From an uncultured Flavobacteriaceae bacterium (GTDB lineage Bacteria; Bacteroidota; Bacteroidia; Flavobacteriales; Flavobacteriaceae): 64,000 nucleotides of DNA. The DNA lies in assembly GCA_905479065.1 (NCBI GenBank), contig CAJQLB010000029.1, positions 1 to 64,000 on the forward strand, given 5' to 3'. Position numbers and translations under genes: made by a program. Below, one piece after another: positions 37,664 through 45,494 of this stretch (position 1 is the stretch's first letter; every line of letters starts with the position of its first letter). The notes beneath the pieces are model-generated. The model did no database searches and was not told the origin of the DNA. It saw only the letters and a program-made list of their open reading frames with translations.

Positions 37664-38974
37664 TTGAAGAAAATAATTGATTACATAAATAATAAAGTTT
37701 TAGTAAGGGTTGTTTGGTTGCACTCCGCAACAGTATTTACTAAAATTTTTGCTGGTTTTTTAACCACCAAATTTATTGCAATTTTTATCGGTGCTGAAGG
37801 ATTGGCATTAATAGGTAATTTAAGAAATTTCCTAACGTCTGTTCAGTCTTTCGCAACCCTAAATTTGTATAATGGGATTGTCAAGTTTATTGGAGAATTC
37901 AAAAACGACTTGACCAAACTCAGTAAAATCTTATCAACCGTTTATTACATTGGATTTGTATCCATGTTCTCAATAAGTTTGTTGTGTTATTTTAATTCAG
38001 ATTTCATAAATGATATCATTTTTTCAGATCGTTTTAATTACGGCTACGTTATAAAAATATTGGCTATTGCACTACCCTTTTACGCTTTGAACATGTTTAG
38101 TTTTTCAATAATGAATGGGTTCGCCAAGTATAAGTTTTTGATGATTATCAATATAATTGGGCAAATAATGGGACTATGTGTTACCCTAATTTTAATTTGG
38201 CAGGATAAGATAGATGGTGCATTAGTATCTGTGGTGATTTCTCCATCATTAATTTTCTTGATTACTGTGGTTGGGATCGTTAATAGACGAAATTTTATTT
38301 CGCATCTAAAAGTCTCGAATATCGATTTTCAATTAATAAAAAAGTTAAGCCCTTTTTCATTAATGGCTATTGTTTCTGGTTTTGCACTGCCATTTGTTAT
38401 GATCGCGATTAGGAATTATATCATTAAAGTTGAAGGCATGGAAGCGGCTGGATATTGGGAAGCGATGAATAGAATTTCTGTTTATTATTTAATGTTCGTC
38501 AATTCAATTATGACGTTATATTTTCTTCCACGTTTCCAAGAAATAGAAAATAAAAAAGAATTTAGGAAGGAAGTTTTTGATTTTTATAAAACGATGATTC
38601 CTGTTTTTGCAATGGGGTTATTGGCGATATATTTATTAAGAACGTTTATCATTACATTATTTTTAACAGATGAGTTTGCACATGTAGAGGCGTTGTTTGG
38701 TTGGCAATTGCTTGGTGATTTGGTAAAGGTATTGGCTGTAGTGATTGCCTACCAGTTCATAGCAAAAAAGATGCTGGTGCATTTCATTATTACTGAACTT
38801 TTTCTAGTTGTCATGTTATATGTAAGTAGTATTTATTTTATTGATTTGTTCGGTGTAAAAGGTGCAAATATTGCACATTTTGTGAGTTATGTCTTTTATT
38901 ACATTATTATTTTGATGATTTTTGGCAGTTCATTATTTGGCATACTGCCAGATGATGATGAGTTAATTCATTAA
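37664..38974 (+). CDS. O-antigen flippase Wzx, first copy
   Basis: A 436-residue polytopic membrane protein of the Wzx/MATE-like polysaccharide transporter type, with about 12 hydrophobic segments. It flips undecaprenyl-linked oligosaccharide to the periplasmic side. The N-terminal FAGFLTTKFIAIFIGAEGL is typical of flavobacterial O-antigen translocases. It starts with TTG placed right after the DegT stop, so translation is probably coupled. Its stop shares TTAA with the stop of a second flippase on the other strand. Confidence 0.9.
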   Translation: MKKIIDYINNKVLVRVVWLHSATVFTKIFAGFLTTKFIAIFIGAEGLALIGNLRNFLTSVQSFATLNLYNGIVKFIGEFKNDLTKLSKILSTVYYIGFVSMFSISLLCYFNSDFINDIIFSDRFNYGYVIKILAIALPFYALNMFSFSIMNGFAKYKFLMIINIIGQIMGLCVTLILIWQDKIDGALVSVVISPSLIFLITVVGIVNRRNFISHLKVSNIDFQLIKKLSPFSLMAIVSGFALPFVMIAIRNYIIKVEGMEAAGYWEAMNRISVYYLMFVNSIMTLYFLPRFQEIENKKEFRKEVFDFYKTMIPVFAMGLLAIYLLRTFIITLFLTDEFAHVEALFGWQLLGDLVKVLAVVIAYQFIAKKMLVHFIITELFLVVMLYVSSIYFIDLFGVKGANIAHFVSYVFYYIIILMIFGSSLFGILPDDDELIH

Positions 38975-40221
38975 GATTTTGACCAGAGCAGTTTTCTGAA
39001 ATAAATATTCATAAGTGTAAAATGAATACAATATGCTGTAAAATAGGCTATACCAACTCCAATGAAACCAAAATGAAGGACGAAAACATAGGAGAGTGCG
39101 CTAAATACAAGAGCCCATTCAATTTGAAATAAAACAAAGATGTTCGTTTTTGCTTTGGCTATAAGAATATTTCCAAGTACCCATGCATTAATTTTTATAA
39201 TATCGCCAAGCAATTGCCACCCAATTAAAATAGATATTAAATAAAATTTCTCATCCAAAAGAGTATTTACTACAAAATCTCTCAAGACATAAACAGAGAG
39301 CGTGATCAATACGATGACTGGAAACATAAATTTCCAAACCTTAAATACTTCGGTTCTTAACTCTGACGCTTGTAAATTTGAAAAGGCAGGAATTAGGTAA
39401 AATTTAAAAGTTGTGGTAAGAAATAATAAATACATTGCAGAAATTCGCCACATACCTTCCCAGGAACCAGCGTGACTTTGGTCAAATTCATGTGACAAAA
39501 AGTTTCTCACAAAGTACGTTGCTGAAATCAAACAGATTGGTGCGGCAATTGCCATTATTGAATATTTCGATAGTTTTTTAAATTGATTTAGATTGAAAGA
39601 AGAAAAAAGTAACGTTAACTGAAAGGGCTTATAGATTAACAAGATAATTACCGTTATTAAAAATGCAAGAAATTGATTTATTGCGAACGCATAAAGAGCT
39701 CCTTTAATATCAAAATTAAGAATAAGAAAAACCATAATAATGGCTCCGAGAATGGCACTAATTACGTTTATTAAGACATAAACTTTAACTCGCCCTAAGC
39801 CATTAAGGATACTTAAAAAAAGTGTTTGAATAGAAACACTGACTATTGAAAACCCCAAAACAATTAAAAAGTTGGCGTAGTCTGTATTTTTGAAAAGGTA
39901 GTATGACAAGGACTCGTTAAACATTAACAATACAAACAGAACAATTACTGAAAAGTAGAAGTGAATTTTAAAACTGGTTCCAAGAATAGCTTTGAATTGT
40001 GTCTCATCATGATGATATTGAGCTGTGTATTTTATGGTGCCGTTTACAGTTCCTAGATTGCTGATAACGTGAGATACTTTTAAAAAATCTTTTAGCTGTC
40101 CCAATAAAAACATACCCTCAGTACTCAGATATACGGCCACAATTTTATTCGTTATTAATTTAGTGACTAAATTAATCGCTGTACCAATACCTGAAAAAAA
40201 TGATGTTTTGAAAAAATTCAT
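38971..40221 (-). CDS. O-antigen flippase Wzx, second copy
   Basis: A 416-residue polytopic membrane protein of the same type as the convergent gene. The two share the layout NKIVAVYLSTEGMFLLGQLKDF versus TKFIAIFIGAEGLALIGNLRNF at the N-terminus and GWQLLGDIIK versus GWQLLGDLVK near residue 335-345, so they are paralogues of moderate divergence. It is the last gene of a minus-strand group (GT4, sulfotransferase, flippase), 2 nt after the sulfotransferase. Two flippases suggest two different repeat units or a recombined locus. Confidence 0.9.
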   Translation of the reverse strand: MNFFKTSFFSGIGTAINLVTKLITNKIVAVYLSTEGMFLLGQLKDFLKVSHVISNLGTVNGTIKYTAQYHHDETQFKAILGTSFKIHFYFSVIVLFVLLMFNESLSYYLFKNTDYANFLIVLGFSIVSVSIQTLFLSILNGLGRVKVYVLINVISAILGAIIMVFLILNFDIKGALYAFAINQFLAFLITVIILLIYKPFQLTLLFSSFNLNQFKKLSKYSIMAIAAPICLISATYFVRNFLSHEFDQSHAGSWEGMWRISAMYLLFLTTTFKFYLIPAFSNLQASELRTEVFKVWKFMFPVIVLITLSVYVLRDFVVNTLLDEKFYLISILIGWQLLGDIIKINAWVLGNILIAKAKTNIFVLFQIEWALVFSALSYVFVLHFGFIGVGIAYFTAYCIHFTLMNIYFRKLLWSKS

Positions 40222-40223
40222 CT

Positions 40224-41126
40224 TTAGTTATTAAAATCACACCATCCATTGAATGCGTGTCCTGTTAGTTCTTTGAGTCTCTTGACATCATTTTCATAAT
40301 AAGATTTAATCAATGATCTGTCCTGTTCACTAAGCTCTGGGTAATTTAGGGGTTTATGAGTCTTGAAAAATGTATTCGTTTGGAGTCTGTTTTTTAGATA
40401 TACACGTTGTTTTTTTGATATTAAGTATTTTGAAAACTTGGTGATGGAGTATTTCCCAGCTAATATTTTACGATTTAAATGATAAAGTTTTGGATATTTT
40501 AATCTTACCGTGACATTAGATTTGATAGGACTTAATGTGGTTAACTCTGAAATTGACAAAAATGAAAAACAACTATTTATTGTTTTTAATGGATTAATTT
40601 TCAAATCTTCAAGAGTTATTATTTTAATATTTTTTGATTCGAAATTAGAGTAGAATGCCTCTAGCCAGTGAGCATATCTTCCAAAATGATAATAATAATT
40701 GGGAAGGTCTCCATAGTGTGAAAACTCCCTTTTTGCATCATTTGTAAAACTTGTTTTGAAACTCCTATTTTCTTGGCCTCTTCCTACGAGATACCAATAA
40801 TGTGAATAACATCTATCGACAGGATTTCTCAAGATAAAAATAAATTTTGGAGATTTTTTGAAGTGTTTTCTTACACGTAAAATGAAATTTGAGTAGAACA
40901 TGTATGATGTTGTTGACTCTCCAATTATTTTTGATTTTGAATTGTTAAATAAGGCATTGTAACGATTTATTTTTTCATCACTTGTATAATCGACACTATT
41001 CCAATAGACAGGTTCTTTTTTGCTAGACATAGTGACGTCTGGATGTAAATCTAATAATTGATGTAAGCTAGTTGTACCAGATTTGGCGGCACCGGGAATA
41101 AAAAGATTTGGTTGAATCGCTTCCAT
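40224..41126 (-). CDS. PAPS-dependent sulfotransferase
   Basis: A 300-residue cytoplasmic sulfotransferase. The 5'-phosphosulfate loop is PGAAKSGTTS (11-20) and the 3'-phosphate motif is RNPVDRCYSHY (100-110). It transfers sulfate from PAPS, most likely to a sugar of the surface polysaccharide, given its neighbours. It is 2 nt upstream of the second flippase and 106 nt downstream of a GT4 gene on the same strand. Sulfated polysaccharides are unusual in terrestrial bacteria but common in marine settings. Confidence 0.9.
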   Translation of the reverse strand: MEAIQPNLFIPGAAKSGTTSLHQLLDLHPDVTMSSKKEPVYWNSVDYTSDEKINRYNALFNNSKSKIIGESTTSYMFYSNFILRVRKHFKKSPKFIFILRNPVDRCYSHYWYLVGRGQENRSFKTSFTNDAKREFSHYGDLPNYYYHFGRYAHWLEAFYSNFESKNIKIITLEDLKINPLKTINSCFSFLSISELTTLSPIKSNVTVRLKYPKLYHLNRKILAGKYSITKFSKYLISKKQRVYLKNRLQTNTFFKTHKPLNYPELSEQDRSLIKSYYENDVKRLKELTGHAFNGWCDFNN

Positions 41127-41232
41127 GTTGTTTAAAGATTACTAAAAAGACACCAATAAATTGCAAAAAAAACATGCAGAATATTATTGCATAATTGTAA
41201 TATTAAGCTTTTCAATTGAATATGCTTATGTT

Positions 41233-42372
41233 TTAGCTTGTCCATTTTTTTAAATACTCATTTGAAATATGTATATAATCATGTTCTTTCTCAATAAAAT
41301 CTCGAGCATTTTTTGAAATTTCTATGATTTTTTTTGGGTTATTGATTAACCACTCTAATTTTGAAACAATGTAATCAGTATTTGGTAGTGCATTTATAAC
41401 GACCTTTGTCTCGTCGACATTGTAATACTCTAACCATTCTTCTTCTGCCCCTGTAAAAACTACTTTGCCAATTGCCATTGCCTCAAGGGCATTATATCCT
41501 TGATCATAAGAATATACCTGATCTAATAAGATGTGACAACTTTCAAAGGCTTTCATGTAAGCCTCATAGGGTAAATCTTCTGATGCAATAATATCTACTT
41601 TGTTTCGATATTTATGTTTTATGATATTAAGGGCATCAGTGAAAAACTTATTTCCTTTCTTAATGGCATTATTTGTATTAATACCATGAAAAATAATAAT
41701 CTTATCTCCAATTAGTAATTGTCTGTATTTCAAGGCATCGATATTAATTGGATTTGGAATTAATCCAAGATACTTCGGTGCCCCATTGAGTGGAATGTGG
41801 TAGTCCAAATCAGACGAGATGACACCTTTGATCTTACTAAATAAAAAGTTGTGTAATATTTTATTAGGGATTGAAACATATTTTAATATAAATTGATAAT
41901 GGTTTTTTAGAGCTTTATTTTTAAAGTAGGGCGTTAAAATTGAATATTTTAGCTTTTTATCTAAAGCATATTTTACGCTTGTATAATCAGTTCCACAAGA
42001 CAACAAAAACACGTGTTTATTTTGCTTAATTAATCTTGTTATGAGTTTGATTTCATGTTGAGGTGAGACTCGAAATGCTTGTTCATTTATAAGTTGTACA
42101 ATATCAAATCCAGATAGGCTTGGCACTAGTTTATTGATGTTGTAGTAATATTCATGTTTATTTAGTTGAATGTCAAAAAATTTATCAAAAAACTTAGCAA
42201 ATATTTTCAAGCCAGGTTTATCAAATATAGATGGTTTAATTAAGATATCGGAAGGGTATTTTTTAAAACCATCACCAGAACTAACTAAGACAACTTCATG
42301 TCCTAGTGCCGTTAAACCCTCCTTAAGAGAATTGTGAAGCCTGCTGTACTCACCAACCAATAAAATCTTCAT
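41233..42372 (-). CDS. Family 4-type glycosyltransferase
   Basis: A 379-residue GT-B fold glycosyltransferase. The N-terminal Rossmann half starts MKILLVGEYSRLHNSL; the C-terminal half has the nucleotide-sugar-binding segment QGYNALEAMAIGKVVFTG (about 292-309), where the Glu corresponds to the E of the family EX7E motif. Sugar specificity cannot be read. It is the first gene of the minus-strand GT4-sulfotransferase-flippase group and is divergent from a GT2 gene, with interleaved promoter elements between them. Confidence 0.9.
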   Translation of the reverse strand: MKILLVGEYSRLHNSLKEGLTALGHEVVLVSSGDGFKKYPSDILIKPSIFDKPGLKIFAKFFDKFFDIQLNKHEYYYNINKLVPSLSGFDIVQLINEQAFRVSPQHEIKLITRLIKQNKHVFLLSCGTDYTSVKYALDKKLKYSILTPYFKNKALKNHYQFILKYVSIPNKILHNFLFSKIKGVISSDLDYHIPLNGAPKYLGLIPNPINIDALKYRQLLIGDKIIIFHGINTNNAIKKGNKFFTDALNIIKHKYRNKVDIIASEDLPYEAYMKAFESCHILLDQVYSYDQGYNALEAMAIGKVVFTGAEEEWLEYYNVDETKVVINALPNTDYIVSKLEWLINNPKKIIEISKNARDFIEKEHDYIHISNEYLKKWTS

Positions 42373-42382
42373 TTAAATTTTA

Positions 42383-42402
42383 TACATTTGTTTTCAAAGA
42401 TA
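42383..42402. promoter_or_regulatory. Interleaved divergent promoter elements
   Basis: TACATTTG (42383-42390, plus strand) serves the GT2 gene at 42410, and TATCTTTG (42402-42395, minus strand) serves the GT4 gene starting at 42372. Only 4 nt separate the two, so the two promoters should compete for RNA polymerase. No -33 elements were found. Confidence 0.45.
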
Positions 42403-42409
42403 ATTTTTA

Positions 42410-43246
42410 ATGCTCAAAGCCACTAAAAAAAGTCATAATTTAGAAATACTTATCTCAACAATGAATAGAGCCTCGTTGTCATTTTTAAACAACATGCTCC
42501 CATCAATTAGCGATCCTAACATTAATATGCTTATTGTTAATCAAACAAATGAATCGTCAATTTTGGTGTCAAATTCAAATCATATAAAGGTTTTAAATAC
42601 ACTTGATAAAGGGTTGCCACAAAGTAGGAATTTAGCAATTGAGAATGCCTCTGCTGATATTTGTTTAATCGCTGATGATGACATTCATTATGTGAGCAAT
42701 TTTAAGGAGATTATTCTCGATGCTTTTGAAAAATATCAAGAGGCAGATATTATAACATTTAAAATGACTAATCAAGATGGGCAGTTTTTTAGAGATTATA
42801 GAAATATCATTAAACATGACAAGAATACTATCAATACAGTAAATTCTGTGGTCATTGCGTTCAAATTAGAAAGTGTAAAAGGCAATGTTCATTTTAATAA
42901 TAATTTTGGATTAGGTGCCCAATTTCAGGTAGGTAATGAATTTGTTTTTTTAAGAAATGCCATCAATGCGGGTCTTAAAATTTTTTTTGAGCCTAAAGTG
43001 ATCTTATCACATCCCAACTTTAGTTCAGGACAAGACGGTGCAAGTGATAGAGTGATTTATGGAAGAAGTGCCTTGTATTATAAATATTATGGACTTAAAG
43101 CCTATGCCAAAATTGGAATAGATCTTATTATTACATCAATGCGAGGTAAATTAGCTCCTTCAAAAATTATCTCTAAATTCAGGGTCGGATTAAATGGAAT
43201 AAACGATTACAAGCTACTCGTAATGAATGGAACGGAAATCAGATAA
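42410..43246 (+). CDS. Family 2-type glycosyltransferase
   Basis: A 278-residue GT-A fold enzyme. The nucleotide-binding start is ILISTMNRASL, and the metal-binding DxD motif is in LIADDDIHY (about residues 85-90). Segments LPQSRNLAIENA and the later LGAQFQVGNE are typical of GT2. It adds a sugar to the growing repeat unit. The FdtA-like gene follows after 3 nt, so the two form an operon. Confidence 0.9.
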   Translation: MLKATKKSHNLEILISTMNRASLSFLNNMLPSISDPNINMLIVNQTNESSILVSNSNHIKVLNTLDKGLPQSRNLAIENASADICLIADDDIHYVSNFKEIILDAFEKYQEADIITFKMTNQDGQFFRDYRNIIKHDKNTINTVNSVVIAFKLESVKGNVHFNNNFGLGAQFQVGNEFVFLRNAINAGLKIFFEPKVILSHPNFSSGQDGASDRVIYGRSALYYKYYGLKAYAKIGIDLIITSMRGKLAPSKIISKFRVGLNGINDYKLLVMNGTEIR

Positions 43247-43249
43247 ATC

Positions 43250-43660
43250 ATGAAAAACACACACATGGATAACGTAAGGATTATTGAAATTCCTAAGATA
43301 ATTGATGAGCAAGGTAGAGGTAAATTATCCTTTATCGAAAAGGATGTAATACCATTTAAAATAAAACGTGTTTATTATTTATATGATGTGCCTAGTGATG
43401 CTTATCGCGGAGGACATGCTCACAAAAAGCTTAAACAATTTATAATTGCTTTAAGCGGCAGTTTTGAGGTTTTGTTAGATGATGGTGAGTCAAAGCAAAA
43501 AATTATGCTTAATAAACCTAACAAAGGACTTTTAATTCCAACAGGTGTTTGGAGGGAACTAGATAATTTCTCATCTGGAGCAGTTTGTTTAGTGTTAGCC
43601 TCAGAGGAGTACGACGAAGAGGATTACATAAGAGATTATAAACAATTTACACAAGTATAA
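43250..43660 (+). CDS. dTDP-4-oxo-6-deoxyhexose 3,4-ketoisomerase (FdtA/QdtA-like cupin)
   Basis: A 136-residue cupin that shifts the keto group from C4 to C3 of dTDP-4-keto-6-deoxyglucose. Typical features are RGKLSFIE, the VPSDAYRGGHAHKKLKQ segment with catalytic His residues, and the WRELDNFS end motif. It provides the substrate for the DegT aminotransferase at 36.6 kb. It stands apart from that gene by about 5.6 kb, where related loci usually keep them adjacent. A second in-frame ATG (43265) is possible as start. Confidence 0.9.
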   Translation: MKNTHMDNVRIIEIPKIIDEQGRGKLSFIEKDVIPFKIKRVYYLYDVPSDAYRGGHAHKKLKQFIIALSGSFEVLLDDGESKQKIMLNKPNKGLLIPTGVWRELDNFSSGAVCLVLASEEYDEEDYIRDYKQFTQV

Positions 43661-43661
43661 T

Positions 43662-44540
43662 CTATTGGCTACATAAATATCCAAGCCTATACAAATCAAA
43701 TAAGACAAGACTCGGTTCTTGACGAAATAAGTGTCGTTCTAATTTTGATTTTAGTTTCGTAAAAAACCATTTTAATGGTGTTTTAAGGCCTAATTTTACA
43801 ATGACGTTGTAAGTTTTAAGAAGGCTGATATTATGTGCCGGTAACATTTGTAATTTTGACGCTGTATATAATGCTTTTACTGCATTTTGGGTTTTTTTTA
43901 GAAATTCTTCATTCTTGTCCAGACCTAAATGCCAAACTTCATTGTCAATATGAAAAACTGAAATATTGTTTGTTTTTAATTGTGAGCTAAACAAATAATC
44001 AAGTCCGTAGGTATTTTGATTACAGTGCTTACTAACATTTAAAAACACTACTTTACGAATTAAAAAATTTGCAGAAATAATGACTTTATACGGGTTTTTA
44101 TTTCTTTTAGCTGATTGAATTTCTTCACGATTTTTCCCAAAATAATGACGAAGTGATTGATTTGGATCTTTTAAAGTTGAATCGTAAGCAAATCCACCGA
44201 AAATAGCATCAAAAGGTCTGTCACACATGTCGATGTATTTGGATAAAAATAATGTTGATTTTGGTTTTGAATCAGCATCAATAAATAATAACCAATTATA
44301 CTGAGCTAATGTTGCAAGTCGTCCCCTATTAGCTTTACTTCCTACATTTTTTTTATGTTCGATAAACTTTGAATGGCTTAATGAATTAATGTGTTGGTTG
44401 TGCCTATTCTTATTTGAAAAAGACCCATCATCCATACAAATCAATTCAAATACAATACCAAGTTTTAGAGCTTGACTCTCTAAAATTTTTGCCAATGGCA
44501 ATGCATTATAATTAAATGTAGGAATTAAAATTGATAACAT
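43662..44540 (-). CDS. Family 2-type glycosyltransferase
   Basis: A 292-residue GT-A enzyme with the start LSILIPTFNYN, an aspartate in CMDDGS (about residue 37) and the DxD-like FIDADSKP (about 92-99). NVGSKANRGRLATLA is the conserved loop before it. It is convergent with the FdtA gene (1 nt between stops) and marks the right end of the polysaccharide locus. Acceptor and donor sugars are unknown. Confidence 0.9.
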   Translation of the reverse strand: MLSILIPTFNYNALPLAKILESQALKLGIVFELICMDDGSFSNKNRHNQHINSLSHSKFIEHKKNVGSKANRGRLATLAQYNWLLFIDADSKPKSTLFLSKYIDMCDRPFDAIFGGFAYDSTLKDPNQSLRHYFGKNREEIQSAKRNKNPYKVIISANFLIRKVVFLNVSKHCNQNTYGLDYLFSSQLKTNNISVFHIDNEVWHLGLDKNEEFLKKTQNAVKALYTASKLQMLPAHNISLLKTYNVIVKLGLKTPLKWFFTKLKSKLERHLFRQEPSLVLFDLYRLGYLCSQ

Positions 44541-44624
44541 CTTTTTAAAATACTTTTATATGGTTCATGATTGATCCATTCTCTTAACAAGCGATGTGAT
44601 TTAATTATGATATTTTACGCGGTG

Positions 44625-45308
44625 TTAATCTTTTCTTTGGACTACCTCAAAAACTTTATTTTCATCACATTTAAGTGTTTTGTGAGGATATTTTAGCAAC
44701 ATGGCATAATCGTGTGTAGCCATCAAAATAGTATGTCCCTTTTTATTTAAATCCTGCAAAACCTCCATCACTTCTATACTTGTTTGAGGATCTAAATTTC
44801 CAGTAGGCTCATCTGCTAAAATAAGTTCAGGATTATTTAAAAGAGCTCGTGCGATGGCAATACGTTGTTGCTCTCCACCTGATAATTCAAAAGGGAATTT
44901 GAAACCTTTAGTCTTCATTCCAACTCGGTCAAGTACTTCGTCTATTCGAATCTTGATATCCTTTTTATTTTTCCATCCTGTTGCTCTCAAAACAAAATCC
45001 AGATTATCATTTACAGTGCGATCATTTAAAAGTTTAAAATCTTGAAATACAATGCCTAATTTTCTTCTTAAAAAAGGAATGTCACTTTCCTTGAGCTTCC
45101 TTAAATTTAAATCAACAATATGTCCTTGACCCTCGGTGAGTTCTAAATCTCCATAAAGAGTTTTCATAAAACTACTTTTCCCTGTCCCTGTTTTTCCAAT
45201 AAGATACACAAAATCGCCTTGCTTCATTGCAAAATTCACCTTTGAGAGAACGAGACTCGTCCCTTGATAAATTGAGGCATCTTTTAATTCTAATACAGTA
45301 TCGGGCAT
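44625..45308 (-). CDS. ftsE: FtsE-like ABC ATPase
   Basis: A 227-residue ABC ATPase of the FtsE type, which with FtsX controls peptidoglycan hydrolases at the division site. Walker A is GKTGTGKSS (38-46), the signature LSGGEQQR, and Walker [14 protein letters not shown] with H-loop ATHD. FtsE-type features are the short length and [15 protein letters not shown]. No ftsX adjoins it here, as is common in Bacteroidota. Divergent from a large TPR gene. A LolD-like function cannot be excluded by eye. Confidence 0.85.
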   Translation of the reverse strand: MPDTVLELKDASIYQGTSLVLSKVNFAMKQGDFVYLIGKTGTGKSSFMKTLYGDLELTEGQGHIVDLNLRKLKESDIPFLRRKLGIVFQDFKLLNDRTVNDNLDFVLRATGWKNKKDIKIRIDEVLDRVGMKTKGFKFPFELSGGEQQRIAIARALLNNPELILADEPTGNLDPQTSIEVMEVLQDLNKKGHTILMATHDYAMLLKYPHKTLKCDENKVFEVVQRKD

Positions 45309-45463
45309 AATGACATTTCTTTTTAGAGTTGTGTAAATGTATTATTTATTAAGCCAAAAGACAAAACAAGATGAATTCATCGGTAGATACAAATAAAAAT
45401 TTAACATTTAATAAATCCTTCATAATTATCCCGAAATTTTAACGTTTAAGATAAGAGATAAAT

Positions 45464-45471
45464 TATATTTG
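45464..45471 (+). promoter_or_regulatory. Promoter -7 element of the TPR gene
   Basis: TATATTTG matches TAnnTTTG, 11 nt before a TTG codon (45483) and 23 nt before the ATG at 45495. No -33 TTG at proper spacing. Confidence 0.4.
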
Positions 45472-45494
45472 ATAAGTCTAAATTGAAGTATTTA

